Shown here: positions 1 through 7,985 of the stretch, one piece after another
How positions within the stretch are numbered: position 1 is the first letter of the stretch
How the letters are laid out: the number at the start of each line of letters is the position of its first letter
Assembly: GCF_007679045.1 (NCBI RefSeq)
Contig: NZ_VEFS01000003.1
Location: forward strand, 231,785 to 295,784
DNA from: Microbacterium sp. BH-3-3-3
Lineage (GTDB): Bacteria > Actinomycetota > Actinomycetes > Actinomycetales > Microbacteriaceae
Direction: 5' to 3'
Length of the DNA stretch: 64,000 nt
Notes under the pieces: generated by a model
Seen by the model: the letters and a program-made list of their open reading frames with translations, nothing else
Databases searched by the model: none
What the model was told of the DNA's origin: nothing
Translations under genes and position numbers: made by a program

Positions 1-695
1 CCACCTCGCGAACGCCAGGTCCCTGAGCCTGTCGAAGGGACCGGTCGCTTGCGTAGGTCTCGTGGGTCCGGTGGCTTGGACAGGCTCAGCCACCTCGCGA
101 ACGCCAGGTCCCTGAGCCTGTCGAAGGGACCGGTCGCTTGCGTAGGTCTCGTGGGTCCGGTGGCTTCGACAGGCTCAGCCACCTCGCGAAAGGCATGTGC
201 CTGAGCCTGTCGAAGGGCCCGGTCGCTTGCGTAGGTTTCGTGGGTCCGGTGGCTTGGACAGGCTCAGCCGCCGCGCGAACGCCAGGTCCCTGAGTCTGTC
301 GAAGGGACCGGTCGCTTGCGTAGGTCTCGTGGGTCCGGTGGCTTCGACAGGCTCAGCCACCTCGCGAAAGGCATGTGCCTGAGCCTGTCGAAGGGCCCGG
401 TCGCTTGCGTAGGTTTCGTGGGTCCGGTGGCTTCGACAGGCTCAGCCACCTCGCGAAAGGCAGGTCCCTGAGTCTGTCGAAGGGACCGGGAGCTTGCGCA
501 GGTCTCGTGGGTCCGGTGGCTTCGACAGGCTCAGCCACCTCGCGAAAGGCAGGTCCCTGAGCCTGTCGAAGGGACCGGGAGCTTGCGCAGGTCTCGTGGG
601 TCCGGTGGCTTCGACAGGTTCAGCCACCTCGCGAAAGGCAGGTCCCTGAGCCTGTCGAAGGGACCGGGAGCTCGCGCAAGCTCAGCCACCTCGCG
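1..695. repeat. Tandem 89-bp array of paired REP-like hairpins
   Basis: Units begin at about 1, 90, 179, 268, 357, 446, 535 and 624, an exact 89-bp period; the last unit is shortened, its boundary motif recurring at 686 after 62 bp. Each unit holds two hairpins. One has stem GGTCCCT/AGGGACC with loop GAGCCTGTCGA. The other has stem GGTGGCT/AGCCACC with loop TCGACAGGCTC. The two loops are reverse complements, so the unit is a head-to-head pair of one element, like a BIME. Unit differences are mostly single bases (gacagg/ggacagg, ggtcgcttgcgtagg/gggagcttgcgcagg). The array runs off the left edge, so its true length is unknown. No gene lies inside it. Confidence 0.9.
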
Positions 696-710
696 TCGCG
701 CAGGGGGTCG

Positions 711-1307
711 TCAACCGCCGTACACGTCCTGATACGCCGCGACCCACATGTCGCCGTCGTCGGGGCACATGAACGTCGTGCCGAACACCATGACGCTCGC
801 GATCGGCGCCTCCGCCTGCAGGCGCGCGTCGCCCTGCGCGTCGGCGGGCACCAGTTGGGCGAACAGGGGCGAGGTCGCCACGTGCGCCTGCAGGGTCGAC
901 GCGTCGACCTCGTGCCGGCTGAGGATCGCCGTCTCGCAGGCGTCGCCGGCGAGGGCGAGCGACAGGCTCTCGTCGGCCGCGGTCCACGACAGGCCCTGCT
1001 GCTCGACGTAGGCGCGCTGCTGGGCGATGAACTCCTGCTGCGCCGGCGTCACCGCCACCAGCGGGGACCCGTCCATCGGCAGCTGCTGCTCGCGGAAATA
1101 CTCCTCGCGCTCCGCGAAGACGTCTTCGACGCCGTCGGGGGCGACGGTGCCGCTGTATTCCGGAACCGGCGTGCCCGAGTCCTCGGTCGCCGGAGACGCC
1201 TCCGCATCGGGTGGGAGCGGACTCGGCAGCGGGATGCACGCGGTCGTCACCCCGAGCACCGCGACGAGGGCGAGACCGAGGGCGAGGGGGCGGAGGCGAG
1301 CGTGCAT
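711..1307 (-). CDS. Putative secreted lipoprotein, function unknown
   Basis: A 198-residue protein with a positively charged start, a hydrophobic stretch (residues about 7-20) and a lipobox-like VTTAC around residue 24, so it is probably an extracytoplasmic lipoprotein. After the Cys comes a Pro/Ser/Glu-rich linker (about 25-55) and then a soluble domain I do not recognise, with a MCPDDGDMWVAAY-like C-terminus. The ATG at 1305-1307 is preceded by TACCGT six bases upstream (1314-1319), which fits a leaderless mRNA. It ends 16 bp from the REP array, so the array may act at its 3' end. The lipobox is not ideal (Thr at -2), so a simple secreted or anchored protein is the alternative. Confidence 0.7.
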   Translation of the reverse strand: MHARLRPLALGLALVAVLGVTTACIPLPSPLPPDAEASPATEDSGTPVPEYSGTVAPDGVEDVFAEREEYFREQQLPMDGSPLVAVTPAQQEFIAQQRAYVEQQGLSWTAADESLSLALAGDACETAILSRHEVDASTLQAHVATSPLFAQLVPADAQGDARLQAEAPIASVMVFGTTFMCPDDGDMWVAAYQDVYGG

Positions 1308-1313
1308 GGCCCC

Positions 1314-1319
1314 ACGGTA
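1314..1319 (-). promoter_or_regulatory. Candidate -10 box of a leaderless mRNA (lipoprotein gene)
   Basis: TACCGT on the minus strand, separated by 6 nt from the ATG at 1307. No convincing -35 is visible; the call rests on the recurrent TANNNT-6/7-start geometry in this window. Confidence 0.4.
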
Positions 1320-1364
1320 GCCAGACCGACGCCACCGCGAACCGGGCTTGTGGACAACCCTGTT

Positions 1365-1985
1365 CTAGGCGTTCCAGGCTTCGGAGACCGTGCGGCGCAC
1401 ATCGCCGAGCAACTGCGGCAGGGCCTTGGTCTTCGCGATGATGGGGAAGAAATTGGCATCCGACGCCCACCGGGGAACGATGTGCTGGTGCAGGTGCGCG
1501 TCGACGCCAGCCCCCGCGATCGCTCCCTGGTTCATGCCGAGGTTGAAGCCGTCGCAGTTCGACACTGCGCGCAGCACCCGCATACCGCGCTGCGTGAGGG
1601 CGCCGATCTCGGCGACCTCTTCATCGGTGGCCTGGTCGTAGGTCGCGATGTGACGGTACGGGCACACGAGCAGGTGGCCCGAGTTGTACGGGAACAGGTT
1701 GAGCAGCACGTACGCCGTCTTCCCGCGCGCCACGATCAGCCCGTCTTCATCGCTCTTGCCGGGAGCGGCGCAGAACGGACAGGTCTTCTCCATCGGCTCG
1801 CGCCCCGCCGAGATGTACGCCATGCGGTGCGGCGTCCACAGGCGCTGGAACTCGTCGGGCACGCCCGGAAGGGTCGCGGCGTCGACGAGCTCCGCATCGG
1901 TCGTGGGCGATCCGGAGCCGTCGACGGCCGGCATCGAGCCGGAGTCCGACGACGAGCCCGCCGCGACGGCATCCGGATCGCTCAT
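1365..1985 (-). CDS. HIT family protein (AP4A phosphorylase/hydrolase type)
   Basis: A 206-residue histidine-triad nucleotide hydrolase or transferase. It carries the HIT signature H164-L-H166-Q-H168-I-V, whose last histidine is the family nucleophile region, and a CPFC pair (Cys69, Cys72) typical of the zinc-binding branch. The family member next to thrS in mycobacteria (Rv2613c) is a diadenosine tetraphosphate phosphorylase, so Ap4A turnover is a reasonable inference: threonyl-tRNA synthetase is an Ap4A producer. The start ATG (1983-1985) overlaps the thrS stop by one base (TGATG), indicating translational coupling. The N-terminal 40 residues are a low-complexity Ser/Asp/Gly leader and a GTG one codon upstream is possible. 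Confidence 0.88.
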   Translation of the reverse strand: MSDPDAVAAGSSSDSGSMPAVDGSGSPTTDAELVDAATLPGVPDEFQRLWTPHRMAYISAGREPMEKTCPFCAAPGKSDEDGLIVARGKTAYVLLNLFPYNSGHLLVCPYRHIATYDQATDEEVAEIGALTQRGMRVLRAVSNCDGFNLGMNQGAIAGAGVDAHLHQHIVPRWASDANFFPIIAKTKALPQLLGDVRRTVSEAWNA

Positions 1986-3970
1986 CACGCCAGGTCCTCG
2001 GCGGTGTTGACCAGGGTGCGCTGGGCGATCGCGCCGGTGATGCGCGCGACGGCCTCGTCGACCGGGATGCCGTTGAGCTGCGTGCCGTCGCGGAAGCGGA
2101 ACGAGACCGTGCCGTTGGAGCGGTCCTGCTCGCCGGCGATCAGCATGAGCGGCACCTTCTGCGTGGTGTGCGTGCGGATCTTCTTCTGCATGCGGTCGTC
2201 GCTGTGGTCGGCCTCGGCGCGGACGCCCTTGGTCTTGAGATCGGCGACGATGCCCTGCAGGTAGTCGCCGTACTCGGCGGCGACGGGCACGGCCACGACC
2301 TGCACCGGGGCGAGCCACACCGGGAACGCCCCGGCGTAGTGCTCGAGCAGGATCGCGAAGAAGCGCTCGACCGAGCCGAACAGGGCGCGGTGGATCATCA
2401 CCGGGCGGTGCTTCTCGCCGTCGGGGCCGGTGTACTCGAGCTCGAAGCGCTCGGGCTGGTTGAAGTCGAGCTGGATGGTCGACATCTGCCAGGTGCGCCC
2501 GATCGCGTCGCGCGCCTGCACCGAGATCTTCGGGCCGTAGAACGCCGCCCCACCCGGGTCGGGCACGAGCTCGAGGCCCGAGGCCTCGGCGACCTCGCGC
2601 AGCGTCTCGGTCGCCTCGGCCCAGAGGGTGTCGTCGCCGATGAACTTCGGGTTGCCCTCCTCCTTGGTCGACAGCTCAAGGTAGAAGTCGTTCAGGCCGT
2701 AGTCGCGCAGCGTCTGCAGCACGAAGTCGAGGCTGTGCGTCAGCTCGCCCTTGACCTGGTCGGCCGTGACGTAGATGTGGGTGTCGTCCTGGGTCATGCC
2801 GCGCACGCGCGTGAGGCCCGAGAGGGTTCCGCTCTTCTCGTAGCGGTAGACCGATCCGAACTCGCTCAGGCGCAGCGGCAGCTCGCGGTAGCTGCGTCCG
2901 CGCGAGCGGAAGATCAGGTTGTGGAACGGGCAATTCATGGGCTTGAGGTAGTACTCCTGGCCCTCGCGCGAGACGTGGCCATCGGCATCCGTCACCTCGT
3001 CGAGCACCATCGGGGGGTACATCCCGTCGGCGTACCACTGCAGGTGGCCGCTCGTCATGAACAGGTCGCCCTTGGTGATGTGCGGGGTGTTGACGACCTC
3101 GTAGCCGCTGGCGAGCAGGCGCTCGCGCATGTAGCGCTCGATCTCGTAGCGCACGATGCCGCCCTTGGGGTGGAACACCGCGAGCCCCGGGCCGATCTCG
3201 TCGGGGAACGAGAACAGGTCGAGTTCCTTGCCGAGCTTGCGGTGGTCGCGCTTCGCCGCCTCTTCGAGCCGGTGCTGGTAGGCGCGCAGCTCGTCTTTCG
3301 TGGGCCACGCGGTGCCGTAGATGCGCTGCAGCTGGGGGTTCTTCTCGCTACCGCGCCAGTAGGCGCCGGCGATGCGGGTGAGGTCCCATCCGTTGCCGAT
3401 GAGGCGCGTGCCGGGCACGTGGGGTCCGCGGCAGAGGTCTTTCCACGCGGTCTCGCCGTCGCGGGTGACGTTGTCGTAGATCGTCAGCTCGCCGGCCCCG
3501 ACCTCGACGCTGGCACCCTCGGCGGCTTCGGCCGACCCGCCCTTGAGTCCGATGAGCTCGAGCTTGAACGGCTCGTCGGCGAGCTCGGCGCGGGCCTCGT
3601 CGTCGGTGACGACGCGACGCACGAAGCGCTGGTTCTCGCGGACGATGCGCTCCATCTCCTTCTTGATGACCTTGAGGTCTTCGGGAGTGAAGGGCTCGTC
3701 GACTTGGAAGTCGTAGTAGAAGCCGTCGGTGACGGGCGGGCCGATACCGAGGTTGGCCTGGGGCTTGACACGCTGCACGGCCTGCGCGAGCACATGCGCG
3801 GTCGAGTGGCGCAGGATCGAGAGGCCGTCGGCGCTGTCGATCGTGACCGGCTCCACCTGGTCGTCGGCCGTCACGGTCGTGGCCAGGTCTTTCAACTCCC
3901 CGTTCACGCGCAGAGCGACGACCGAACGGTCGGGGAAGAGGGCGAAGCCATCGGCGGGGAAATCAGTCAC
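1985..3970 (-). CDS. thrS: Threonine--tRNA ligase
   Basis: A class II aminoacyl-tRNA synthetase of 661 residues that charges tRNA-Thr in the cytoplasm. The TGS-like start is followed by the editing domain with HSTAH (about residue 56) and a Cys-containing [11 protein letters not shown] motif, then the catalytic core with [10 protein letters not shown] (zinc and ATP site), the motif-2 region [19 protein letters not shown] and motif 3 near [20 protein letters not shown]. The C-terminal anticodon-binding domain ends in [11 protein letters not shown]. The start is GTG (3968-3970), with AGGAG about 7 nt upstream (minus strand). It is first in a two-gene unit with the HIT gene. Length and motifs are normal for the family. 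Confidence 0.98.
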   Translation of the reverse strand: MTDFPADGFALFPDRSVVALRVNGELKDLATTVTADDQVEPVTIDSADGLSILRHSTAHVLAQAVQRVKPQANLGIGPPVTDGFYYDFQVDEPFTPEDLKVIKKEMERIVRENQRFVRRVVTDDEARAELADEPFKLELIGLKGGSAEAAEGASVEVGAGELTIYDNVTRDGETAWKDLCRGPHVPGTRLIGNGWDLTRIAGAYWRGSEKNPQLQRIYGTAWPTKDELRAYQHRLEEAAKRDHRKLGKELDLFSFPDEIGPGLAVFHPKGGIVRYEIERYMRERLLASGYEVVNTPHITKGDLFMTSGHLQWYADGMYPPMVLDEVTDADGHVSREGQEYYLKPMNCPFHNLIFRSRGRSYRELPLRLSEFGSVYRYEKSGTLSGLTRVRGMTQDDTHIYVTADQVKGELTHSLDFVLQTLRDYGLNDFYLELSTKEEGNPKFIGDDTLWAEATETLREVAEASGLELVPDPGGAAFYGPKISVQARDAIGRTWQMSTIQLDFNQPERFELEYTGPDGEKHRPVMIHRALFGSVERFFAILLEHYAGAFPVWLAPVQVVAVPVAAEYGDYLQGIVADLKTKGVRAEADHSDDRMQKKIRTHTTQKVPLMLIAGEQDRSNGTVSFRFRDGTQLNGIPVDEAVARITGAIAQRTLVNTAEDLA

Positions 3971-4052
3971 AGAACATCTCCTGAAGGGGTCGTTTCCAGG
4001 CTACCGGGCGGGCGTGGTCTCGACGGCACCGGACGTGCCTCATAGTGGAGCG

Positions 4053-5204
4053 GTGACTCTGGCCATCATCGGCGGCGTGCTGTGGATCCTCGGGATCATC
4101 GCGCTGCTCACCGGCGCCCTCCCCGCCGACGACGCGATCGCCGTCGCCGACCGCGTGTGGCCGATCCTGCTCTTCGTCGTCGCGGTGACGATCGTGGCCG
4201 AACTGGCGTCGAAGGCGGGACTGTTCGACGTGGTGGCCGCGCGTCTGGCGAAGCTCGCCCGCGGCCGCACGGCGCTGCTGTGGGTGCTGGTGGTGGCCCT
4301 CGCGACGGTGGCGACCGCGTTCCTCTCGCTCGACACCACGGCGGTGCTGCTGACGCCGGTCGTCGTGTCGATGGCGGTCGCCCGCAAGCTCGATCCCCTG
4401 CCGTTCGCCTTCGTCACCGTGGTGCTCGCCAACACCGCTTCTCTCGTGCTGCCGGTGTCGAACCTCACCAACCTGTTGGCGTCCGAGGCGCTCGGCGGCG
4501 GCCACGATCCTGTCGCGTTCCTCGCCCTGCTGGGTCCGTCGGCTCTCATCGCGATCGCGGTGTCGGTCGTCGTGCTCACGGTGGTGTTCCTGCGGCGTCT
4601 GCCGAAGACGTATCCGGATGCCGACTCCCCCCGCGTATCCGACACGCTCCTCTTGCGCGTCTCCGGCGTCGTCACCCTGGCTCTCCTCCCCCTGCTGGTG
4701 GTGGGGCTCGAACCGTGGATCCCCGCGGTGGGGGCCGCGGTCGTGCTCATCGCGGCCTTCGCCTGGCGCGCGCCGCGGGCTCTCGGCATCCGCCTCGTGC
4801 CCTGGTCTCTGCTGGTGTTCGCCGGTGGCCTGTTCCTGGCGGTCGGCGCGCTCGAGGCGCTCGGCATCGGCCAGGTCACCACGGTGCTGGCCGGCACCGG
4901 TGACGACCTCGTCTCGCTCTGGCAGCTCGCCGGGGTGGGGGCGCTCGTGGCGAACGGCATCAACAACCTGCCGGCCTACCTCGCGCTCGAGTCGGTCGCG
5001 GGTTCCCCTGTGCGCCTCGCGGCCCTGCTGATCGGCGTGAACGCGGGACCGATCGTGACCCCGTGGGCGTCGCTGGCGACGCTGTTGTGGCACGACCGGC
5101 TCGTCGCAGCGGGCGTCGAGGTGCGCTGGAGCCGCTTCGTGCTGCTCGGCGCCGTGATCGCCCCGCTCATCCTGCTGCTGGGCGTGCTGCCGCTGGTGCG
5201 GTGA
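4053..5204 (+). CDS. ArsB/SLC13-type permease
   Basis: A 383-residue polytopic membrane protein with about ten hydrophobic segments. The motif ANTASLVLPVSNLTNLL (about residues 127-143) is characteristic of the ArsB/NhaD/CitM ion transporter superfamily, and a second inverted-repeat half carries NGINNLPAYLALE. Substrate cannot be read from sequence; arsenite, other oxyanions or dicarboxylates are possible, and no arsR or arsC gene is adjacent. Upstream codons extend open, but the GTG at 4053 is chosen because it begins the first membrane segment and follows GTGGAG. It is divergent from thrS. Confidence is high for the family, low for the substrate. Confidence 0.85.
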   Translation: MTLAIIGGVLWILGIIALLTGALPADDAIAVADRVWPILLFVVAVTIVAELASKAGLFDVVAARLAKLARGRTALLWVLVVALATVATAFLSLDTTAVLLTPVVVSMAVARKLDPLPFAFVTVVLANTASLVLPVSNLTNLLASEALGGGHDPVAFLALLGPSALIAIAVSVVVLTVVFLRRLPKTYPDADSPRVSDTLLLRVSGVVTLALLPLLVVGLEPWIPAVGAAVVLIAAFAWRAPRALGIRLVPWSLLVFAGGLFLAVGALEALGIGQVTTVLAGTGDDLVSLWQLAGVGALVANGINNLPAYLALESVAGSPVRLAALLIGVNAGPIVTPWASLATLLWHDRLVAAGVEVRWSRFVLLGAVIAPLILLLGVLPLVR

Positions 5205-5207
5205 GCG

Positions 5208-5633
5208 TCAGCCTTCGTAGGCGCGGGCCCAGGCCTTCGTCGGCTCGATGAACCACACCGCGAGCCCTTCCCGCATGCCGTACGGCTCTCCGGTGTAGAG
5301 CCGCGAGATGCGGTCGACGTACGCGAGGGCGTCGTCACCGTCGATGCGCTCCACCGCCGTGCCGCGGACGAACGCCATCGAGTACGGGTTGTCGGCGGCC
5401 ACCACCGAGATCGCGACGCGCGGGTCACGGCGCAGGTTGCGGTCCTTCAGCGTGTCGACCTCGGTGAAGAGGACGAGCCGCTCCCCCTCGACGGCGACCC
5501 ACAGCGGGATGGAGTGCGGCGATCCGTCCTTCATCAGCGTCGCGAGGTGGGCGACGACGTCGGTCTCGAAGTACGGCGCGACGGTGGTCCAGTTGGTCAT
5601 TCCTTCTGCAACGTGCCGACCGCCGTCGGTCAT
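5208..5633 (-). CDS. Pyridoxamine 5'-phosphate oxidase-like flavin/F420 protein
   Basis: About 130-141 residues with the split beta-barrel pattern VAHLATLMKDGSPHSIPLWV near the N-terminus, then RNLRRDPRVAISV, both typical of the PNPOx-like flavin- or F420-binding superfamily. It ends in VWFIEPTKAWARAYEG. A redox role with FMN or F420 is inferred from the fold only. Two in-frame ATGs exist, 5633 and 5600; neither has a well-spaced ribosome-binding site, and the shorter begins MTNW. It lies a few bases downstream of the DUF7882 gene on the same strand, and a second PNPOx-like gene starts the same gene group (6181-6594), so the three may be co-expressed. Confidence 0.8.
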   Translation of the reverse strand: MTDGGRHVAEGMTNWTTVAPYFETDVVAHLATLMKDGSPHSIPLWVAVEGERLVLFTEVDTLKDRNLRRDPRVAISVVAADNPYSMAFVRGTAVERIDGDDALAYVDRISRLYTGEPYGMREGLAVWFIEPTKAWARAYEG

Positions 5634-5638
5634 TCCGC

Positions 5639-6022
5639 TCAGGCGCGAGCCGGCTCCGGCATCTGTTCGTTCGGAACCTCGCGGAACACCATCTCCTCGC
5701 GCCGGACGCTCTCGCGGGGCGCGGATTCGTCGGGCTCGGGCACGACGTACAGACCCCGACCGGAGTTGGCGTTGTAGGTCAGTGCGTGTAGCCACGCCGG
5801 GCTCAGCTGGGGAGAACGGCTGCCGTGGTACTTGAAGACGAGCGACACGTTGGGGTGGATGTACACGGTCGTGCGCCCGCCACCCGTGCTGATGTCGTCT
5901 TTCCACGAGAACGGAAAGCTCTCTCCGCGCCGCACCTTCGCCATGATCACGGCCTGCAGGTGAGCGAGAAGCCGGTCTTCGAAATCGACCTTGATGTTGC
6001 CGTCGTAGATGAACTTGCCCAT
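5639..6022 (-). CDS. DUF7882 family protein
   Basis: A 127-residue protein that begins MGKFIYDGNIKVDFEDRLLA and contains RRGESFPFSWKDD and GRTTVYIHPNVSLVFKYHGSR, the hallmark of a small Microbacteriaceae family now called DUF7882. From my knowledge of the family, homologues are often labelled 'ATP-dependent DNA ligase', but no KxDGxR nucleotidyltransferase motif is present and the protein is far too short, so that label should not be used. The open frame extends far upstream, yet the ATG at 6022 is the family's usual start. Function unknown. It is followed within 6-39 bp, depending on the start used there, by the PNPOx-like gene. Confidence 0.8.
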   Translation of the reverse strand: MGKFIYDGNIKVDFEDRLLAHLQAVIMAKVRRGESFPFSWKDDISTGGGRTTVYIHPNVSLVFKYHGSRSPQLSPAWLHALTYNANSGRGLYVVPEPDESAPRESVRREEMVFREVPNEQMPEPARA

Positions 6023-6180
6023 GCTGGCCCCCAGACTGGTCTGCCCGGTCCGCGCGCGTCTCCGGCGAGAACTCGAACGCGACGGCCGGCTGACGACCCG
6101 TGGGCTCAGCCTCTCGCGCGACCACGAAGGCGGTCCAGCCCCTTGCGAGCGCCGCGCCCTCGGGATATCGGCGCGATCGC

Positions 6181-6594
6181 TCAGGCGGTGCGACTGACGC
6201 GCAGGATGACGCGGTCGCCGGGCTTGCGCTGCACCTTGCGCACGATCGCCTCGAAGCCGATGATCGCGCGGTACTGCCAGCCGTACTTGCGCTTCAGGGC
6301 GGAGTCGGCGCGGCGGTCGTCTTGCGCCGGTCCCGCGATGCGCGCGTGCGCCTCGACCGTGATGGCATCCGGCTCGACCTTGCCCATGCGGCTGCACGGA
6401 CGCAGCACCACGCGCGAGTCGTTGCGCAGGCGCTTGACCTTGCCGGTCGTGCGCTCGCTGGTGACGACGAGCTCGTCGCCGTCGCGAGCGATCCACACGG
6501 GAACAGCGACGAGTTCGCCGTTGCGGCGGTACGTGCCGAAGGTGACGAAGTCGGATGCCGCGATCTCGCGCCAGAGGGTGTCGGGGACGGTCAT
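6181..6594 (-). CDS. PPOX class F420-dependent oxidoreductase
   Basis: A 137-residue split-barrel protein with DFVTFGTYRRNGELVAVPVWIARDG and a SERTTGKVKRLRNDSRVVLRPCSRMGKV block, the pattern of the Rv1155-like PPOX family that binds F420 (or FMN). A cytoplasmic redox role is inferred; the substrate is unknown. A CofE-like gene at 39442-40140 in this window is consistent with F420 use, although the full F420 pathway is not visible. The ATG at 6592-6594 has TAGCGT (6601-6606) six bases upstream, the leaderless arrangement. It is the first gene of a minus-strand group with the DUF7882 gene and another PNPOx-like gene, separated from them by 158 bp. Confidence 0.88.
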   Translation of the reverse strand: MTVPDTLWREIAASDFVTFGTYRRNGELVAVPVWIARDGDELVVTSERTTGKVKRLRNDSRVVLRPCSRMGKVEPDAITVEAHARIAGPAQDDRRADSALKRKYGWQYRAIIGFEAIVRKVQRKPGDRVILRVSRTA

Positions 6595-6600
6595 GGTGTC

Positions 6601-6606
6601 ACGCTA
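6601..6606 (-). promoter_or_regulatory. Candidate -10 box of a leaderless mRNA (PPOX gene)
   Basis: TAGCGT on the minus strand, 6 nt before the ATG at 6594. No clear -35 element. Confidence 0.4.
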
Positions 6607-6733
6607 GCGATCCCGTCGTGTCGTCGGCGGGGCTTGCACGACGACGGTGGGAGTGTCCGGGCCGCTGGCCGATGCGCGCAGACTCTGTGGGAACGCTTCC
6701 ATGACAAGGTTGTCTCTGCCTACGGTGGCGATC

Positions 6734-6916
6734 GTGGGGAACTATGACGTGCCGATGGTGGGGGGAGTGGTGGTGTCGTTTCAGACGCTCCGGTTCGGCC
6801 TGTCGAACGAGACGATGATGCTCCTGACCTCGGTGCACACCCCCGAGGGGCGGTCGGTGAGTCCGATCGAGCACGAACGGGTCGCGCAGTATCTGGAGAG
6901 CATCGGGGTGCTCTGA
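6734..6916 (+). CDS. Small protein of unknown function
   Basis: A 60-residue open frame starting MGNYDVPMVGGVVVSFQTL and ending HERVAQYLESIGVL. I do not recognise the family; it resembles a small soluble alpha/beta protein rather than a membrane peptide. The GTG at 6734 is preferred because TACGGT (6721-6726) lies 7 nt upstream, the same leaderless geometry seen at other genes here; an ATG at 6701 and a longer frame from 6647 are alternatives. Codon choice is strongly GC-ending. No neighbour suggests a role. Confidence 0.5.
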   Translation: MGNYDVPMVGGVVVSFQTLRFGLSNETMMLLTSVHTPEGRSVSPIEHERVAQYLESIGVL

Positions 6917-7128
6917 GCCGACGGCACGGACCCCGCGAACCTCAAGGCCAGCGCAAGGAACCCACAACGTCGGCTCAATTCACACGAATAGGTGTCCCCC
7001 ATTCGGTGGACATGCTTTAGCGTCGTGTTGTTCCCGCCGCCAGGCACTCCGCAGCCCCCCTTACTGGCGGCGGGAACGGCCTCTTCCCGCTCCGTGTCAG
7101 TGGCCGTCGATGTGGACGCCCACGCCCG

Positions 7129-7195
7129 CGAGACTGCATCCCGCTGACGAGCCGGCTGCAGCCTGACGCAGGTTCGTCAGCGAGATGCAGTCTCG
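7129..7195. repeat. Long inverted repeat, copy 1
   Basis: Left arm 7129-7148 (CGAGACTGCATCCCGCTGAC) and right arm 7176-7195 (GTCAGCGAGATGCAGTCTCG) pair with one mismatch. The loop contains GGCTGCAGCC, itself a perfect palindrome. Confidence 0.85.
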
Positions 7196-7288
7196 GCGTG
7201 GCGACGCCCCGCTTGCGCTTTCTGGTGCCGCGACCCATCGCGACGTGGTCGTGCCCGTCGGTGGTTGCTCGCAGGGCTCGCTTGCCCG

Positions 7289-7355
7289 CGAGACTGCATC
7301 TCGCTGACACTTCAGCTGCAGCCTGACGCGCGGTTGTCAGCGAGATGCAGTCTCG
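7289..7355. repeat. Long inverted repeat, copy 2
   Basis: Left arm 7289-7308 (CGAGACTGCATCTCGCTGAC) and right arm 7336-7355 are perfect complements over 20 bp. Arms and spacing match copy 1 exactly 160 bp earlier, and the loop again holds CTGCAGCCTGACG. Confidence 0.88.
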
Positions 7356-7478
7356 GCGTCGCCGAGGCGTCTGTGGTGGTACGGGCTGCGTCACGTGGCG
7401 GGCCGCATCCCGGGGGACCCTGTGGGGGTACGGGCTACTTCAGGCGGCGGGCCGCACGCCACGCTGCTGCGCACGCAC

Positions 7479-7509
7479 GAAAAAACCCCCGGCGAACCGG
7501 GGGTTTTCG
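7479..7509 (-). terminator. Rho-independent terminator of the tRNA-Gly/Cys/Val cluster
   Basis: On the minus strand, a CCCCCGG/CCGGGGG stem with a TTCG loop is followed by a T-run (the AAAAAA at 7480-7485 on the plus strand). It lies directly downstream of tRNA-Val(GAC). Confidence 0.85.
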
Positions 7510-7510
7510 G

Positions 7511-7585
7511 TGGTGCGCGATACTGGGATCGAACCAGTGACCTCTTCCGTGTCAGGGAAGCGCGCTACCGCTGCGCCAATCGCGC
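7511..7585 (-). tRNA. tRNA-Val (anticodon GAC)
   Basis: Acceptor arms GCGCGAT (7579-7585) and ATCGCGC (7515-7521) pair over 7 bp. The anticodon stem CTTCC/GGAAG encloses CTGACAC, giving GAC. The T-arm has GGTTCGATCC. Discriminator A plus CCA is encoded in the DNA (7511-7514). Confidence 0.95.
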
Positions 7586-7612
7586 CTATACAGGCTGTTC
7601 TGTTGTGAGTTG

Positions 7613-7683
7613 AGGTGGCGACGGGATTCGAACCCGTGTAAACGGCTTTGCAGGCCGGTGCCTAGCCGCTCGGCCACGCCACC
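7613..7683 (-). tRNA. tRNA-Cys (anticodon GCA)
   Basis: Acceptor arms GGTGGCG and CGCCACC pair over 7 bp. The anticodon loop is CTGCAAA (GCA) and the T-arm is GGGTTCGAATCCC. CCA is not encoded and the discriminator is U, as usual for Cys. Confidence 0.95.
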
Positions 7684-7749
7684 GTGATGTGGTTCGACCC
7701 ACGTGTCGTGATTCTCCGTCGGTTTCCCAGACGGAGATCCCTCCACTCG

Positions 7750-7822
7750 AGCGGATGACGAGACTCGAACTCGCGACCCCAACCTTGGCAAGGTTGTGCG
7801 CTACCAACTGCGCTACATCCGC
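7750..7822 (-). tRNA. tRNA-Gly (anticodon GCC)
   Basis: Acceptor arms GCGGATG and CATCCGC pair over 7 bp. The anticodon stem CAACC/GGTTG encloses TTGCCAA (GCC). The T-arm is GAGTTCGAGTCTC. First of three minus-strand tRNA genes, followed by Cys and Val. Confidence 0.95.
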
Positions 7823-7957
7823 ATTTCGTTCCCGGGGCTTGCCCCGAGCACTCGTAAGACATTACCCGATCTGGGCGGCTGCGCAAAACGAGACGCGCCC
7901 CGCGCGTGTCATCTGCGGCGGCGGGCATCGTGGTCGAAAGCACCTCTCGGCATCCGG

Positions 7958-7963
7958 TACGAT
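7958..7963 (+). promoter_or_regulatory. Candidate -10 box for tRNA-Val(CAC)
   Basis: TACGAT sits 22 bp before the mature 5' end of the plus-strand tRNA-Val; an 18-bp spacer leads back to a weak TCGAAA -35. Confidence 0.4.
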
Positions 7964-7985
7964 CGATGAGTCCCGTTCGGGATGC

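Larger units (their letters stand above)
6917..7478. other. Intergenic region without a gene, rich in inverted repeats
   Basis: No convincing reading frame. From left to right it contains an imperfect dyad TGTCCCCC-ATTC-GGTGGACA (6993-7012), a hairpin with a perfect 13-bp stem (7030-7042 and 7065-7077, GTTCCCGCCGCCA/TGGCGGCGGGAAC), and two copies, 160 bp apart, of a 20-bp inverted repeat (7129-7195 and 7289-7355). Short frames across the repeats change frame between copies and look non-coding. Confidence 0.7.

Noticed and set aside
175-627. Overlapping 61-residue reading frames in the first array
   Set aside because: They reiterate every 89 bp on both strands as a by-product of the repeat and have no start or ribosome-binding context.
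1-695. CRISPR array
   Set aside because: Whole 89-bp units repeat, including what would be spacers, and each unit has two hairpins; no cas gene is in the window. The same holds for 38858-39392.
5639-6022. ATP-dependent DNA ligase
   Set aside because: No KxDG nucleotidyltransferase motif and only 127 residues; the label comes from a misannotated family.
6917-7500. Protein-coding frames between the small gene and the tRNAs
   Set aside because: They cover the inverted repeats, change frame between copies and lack ribosome sites.
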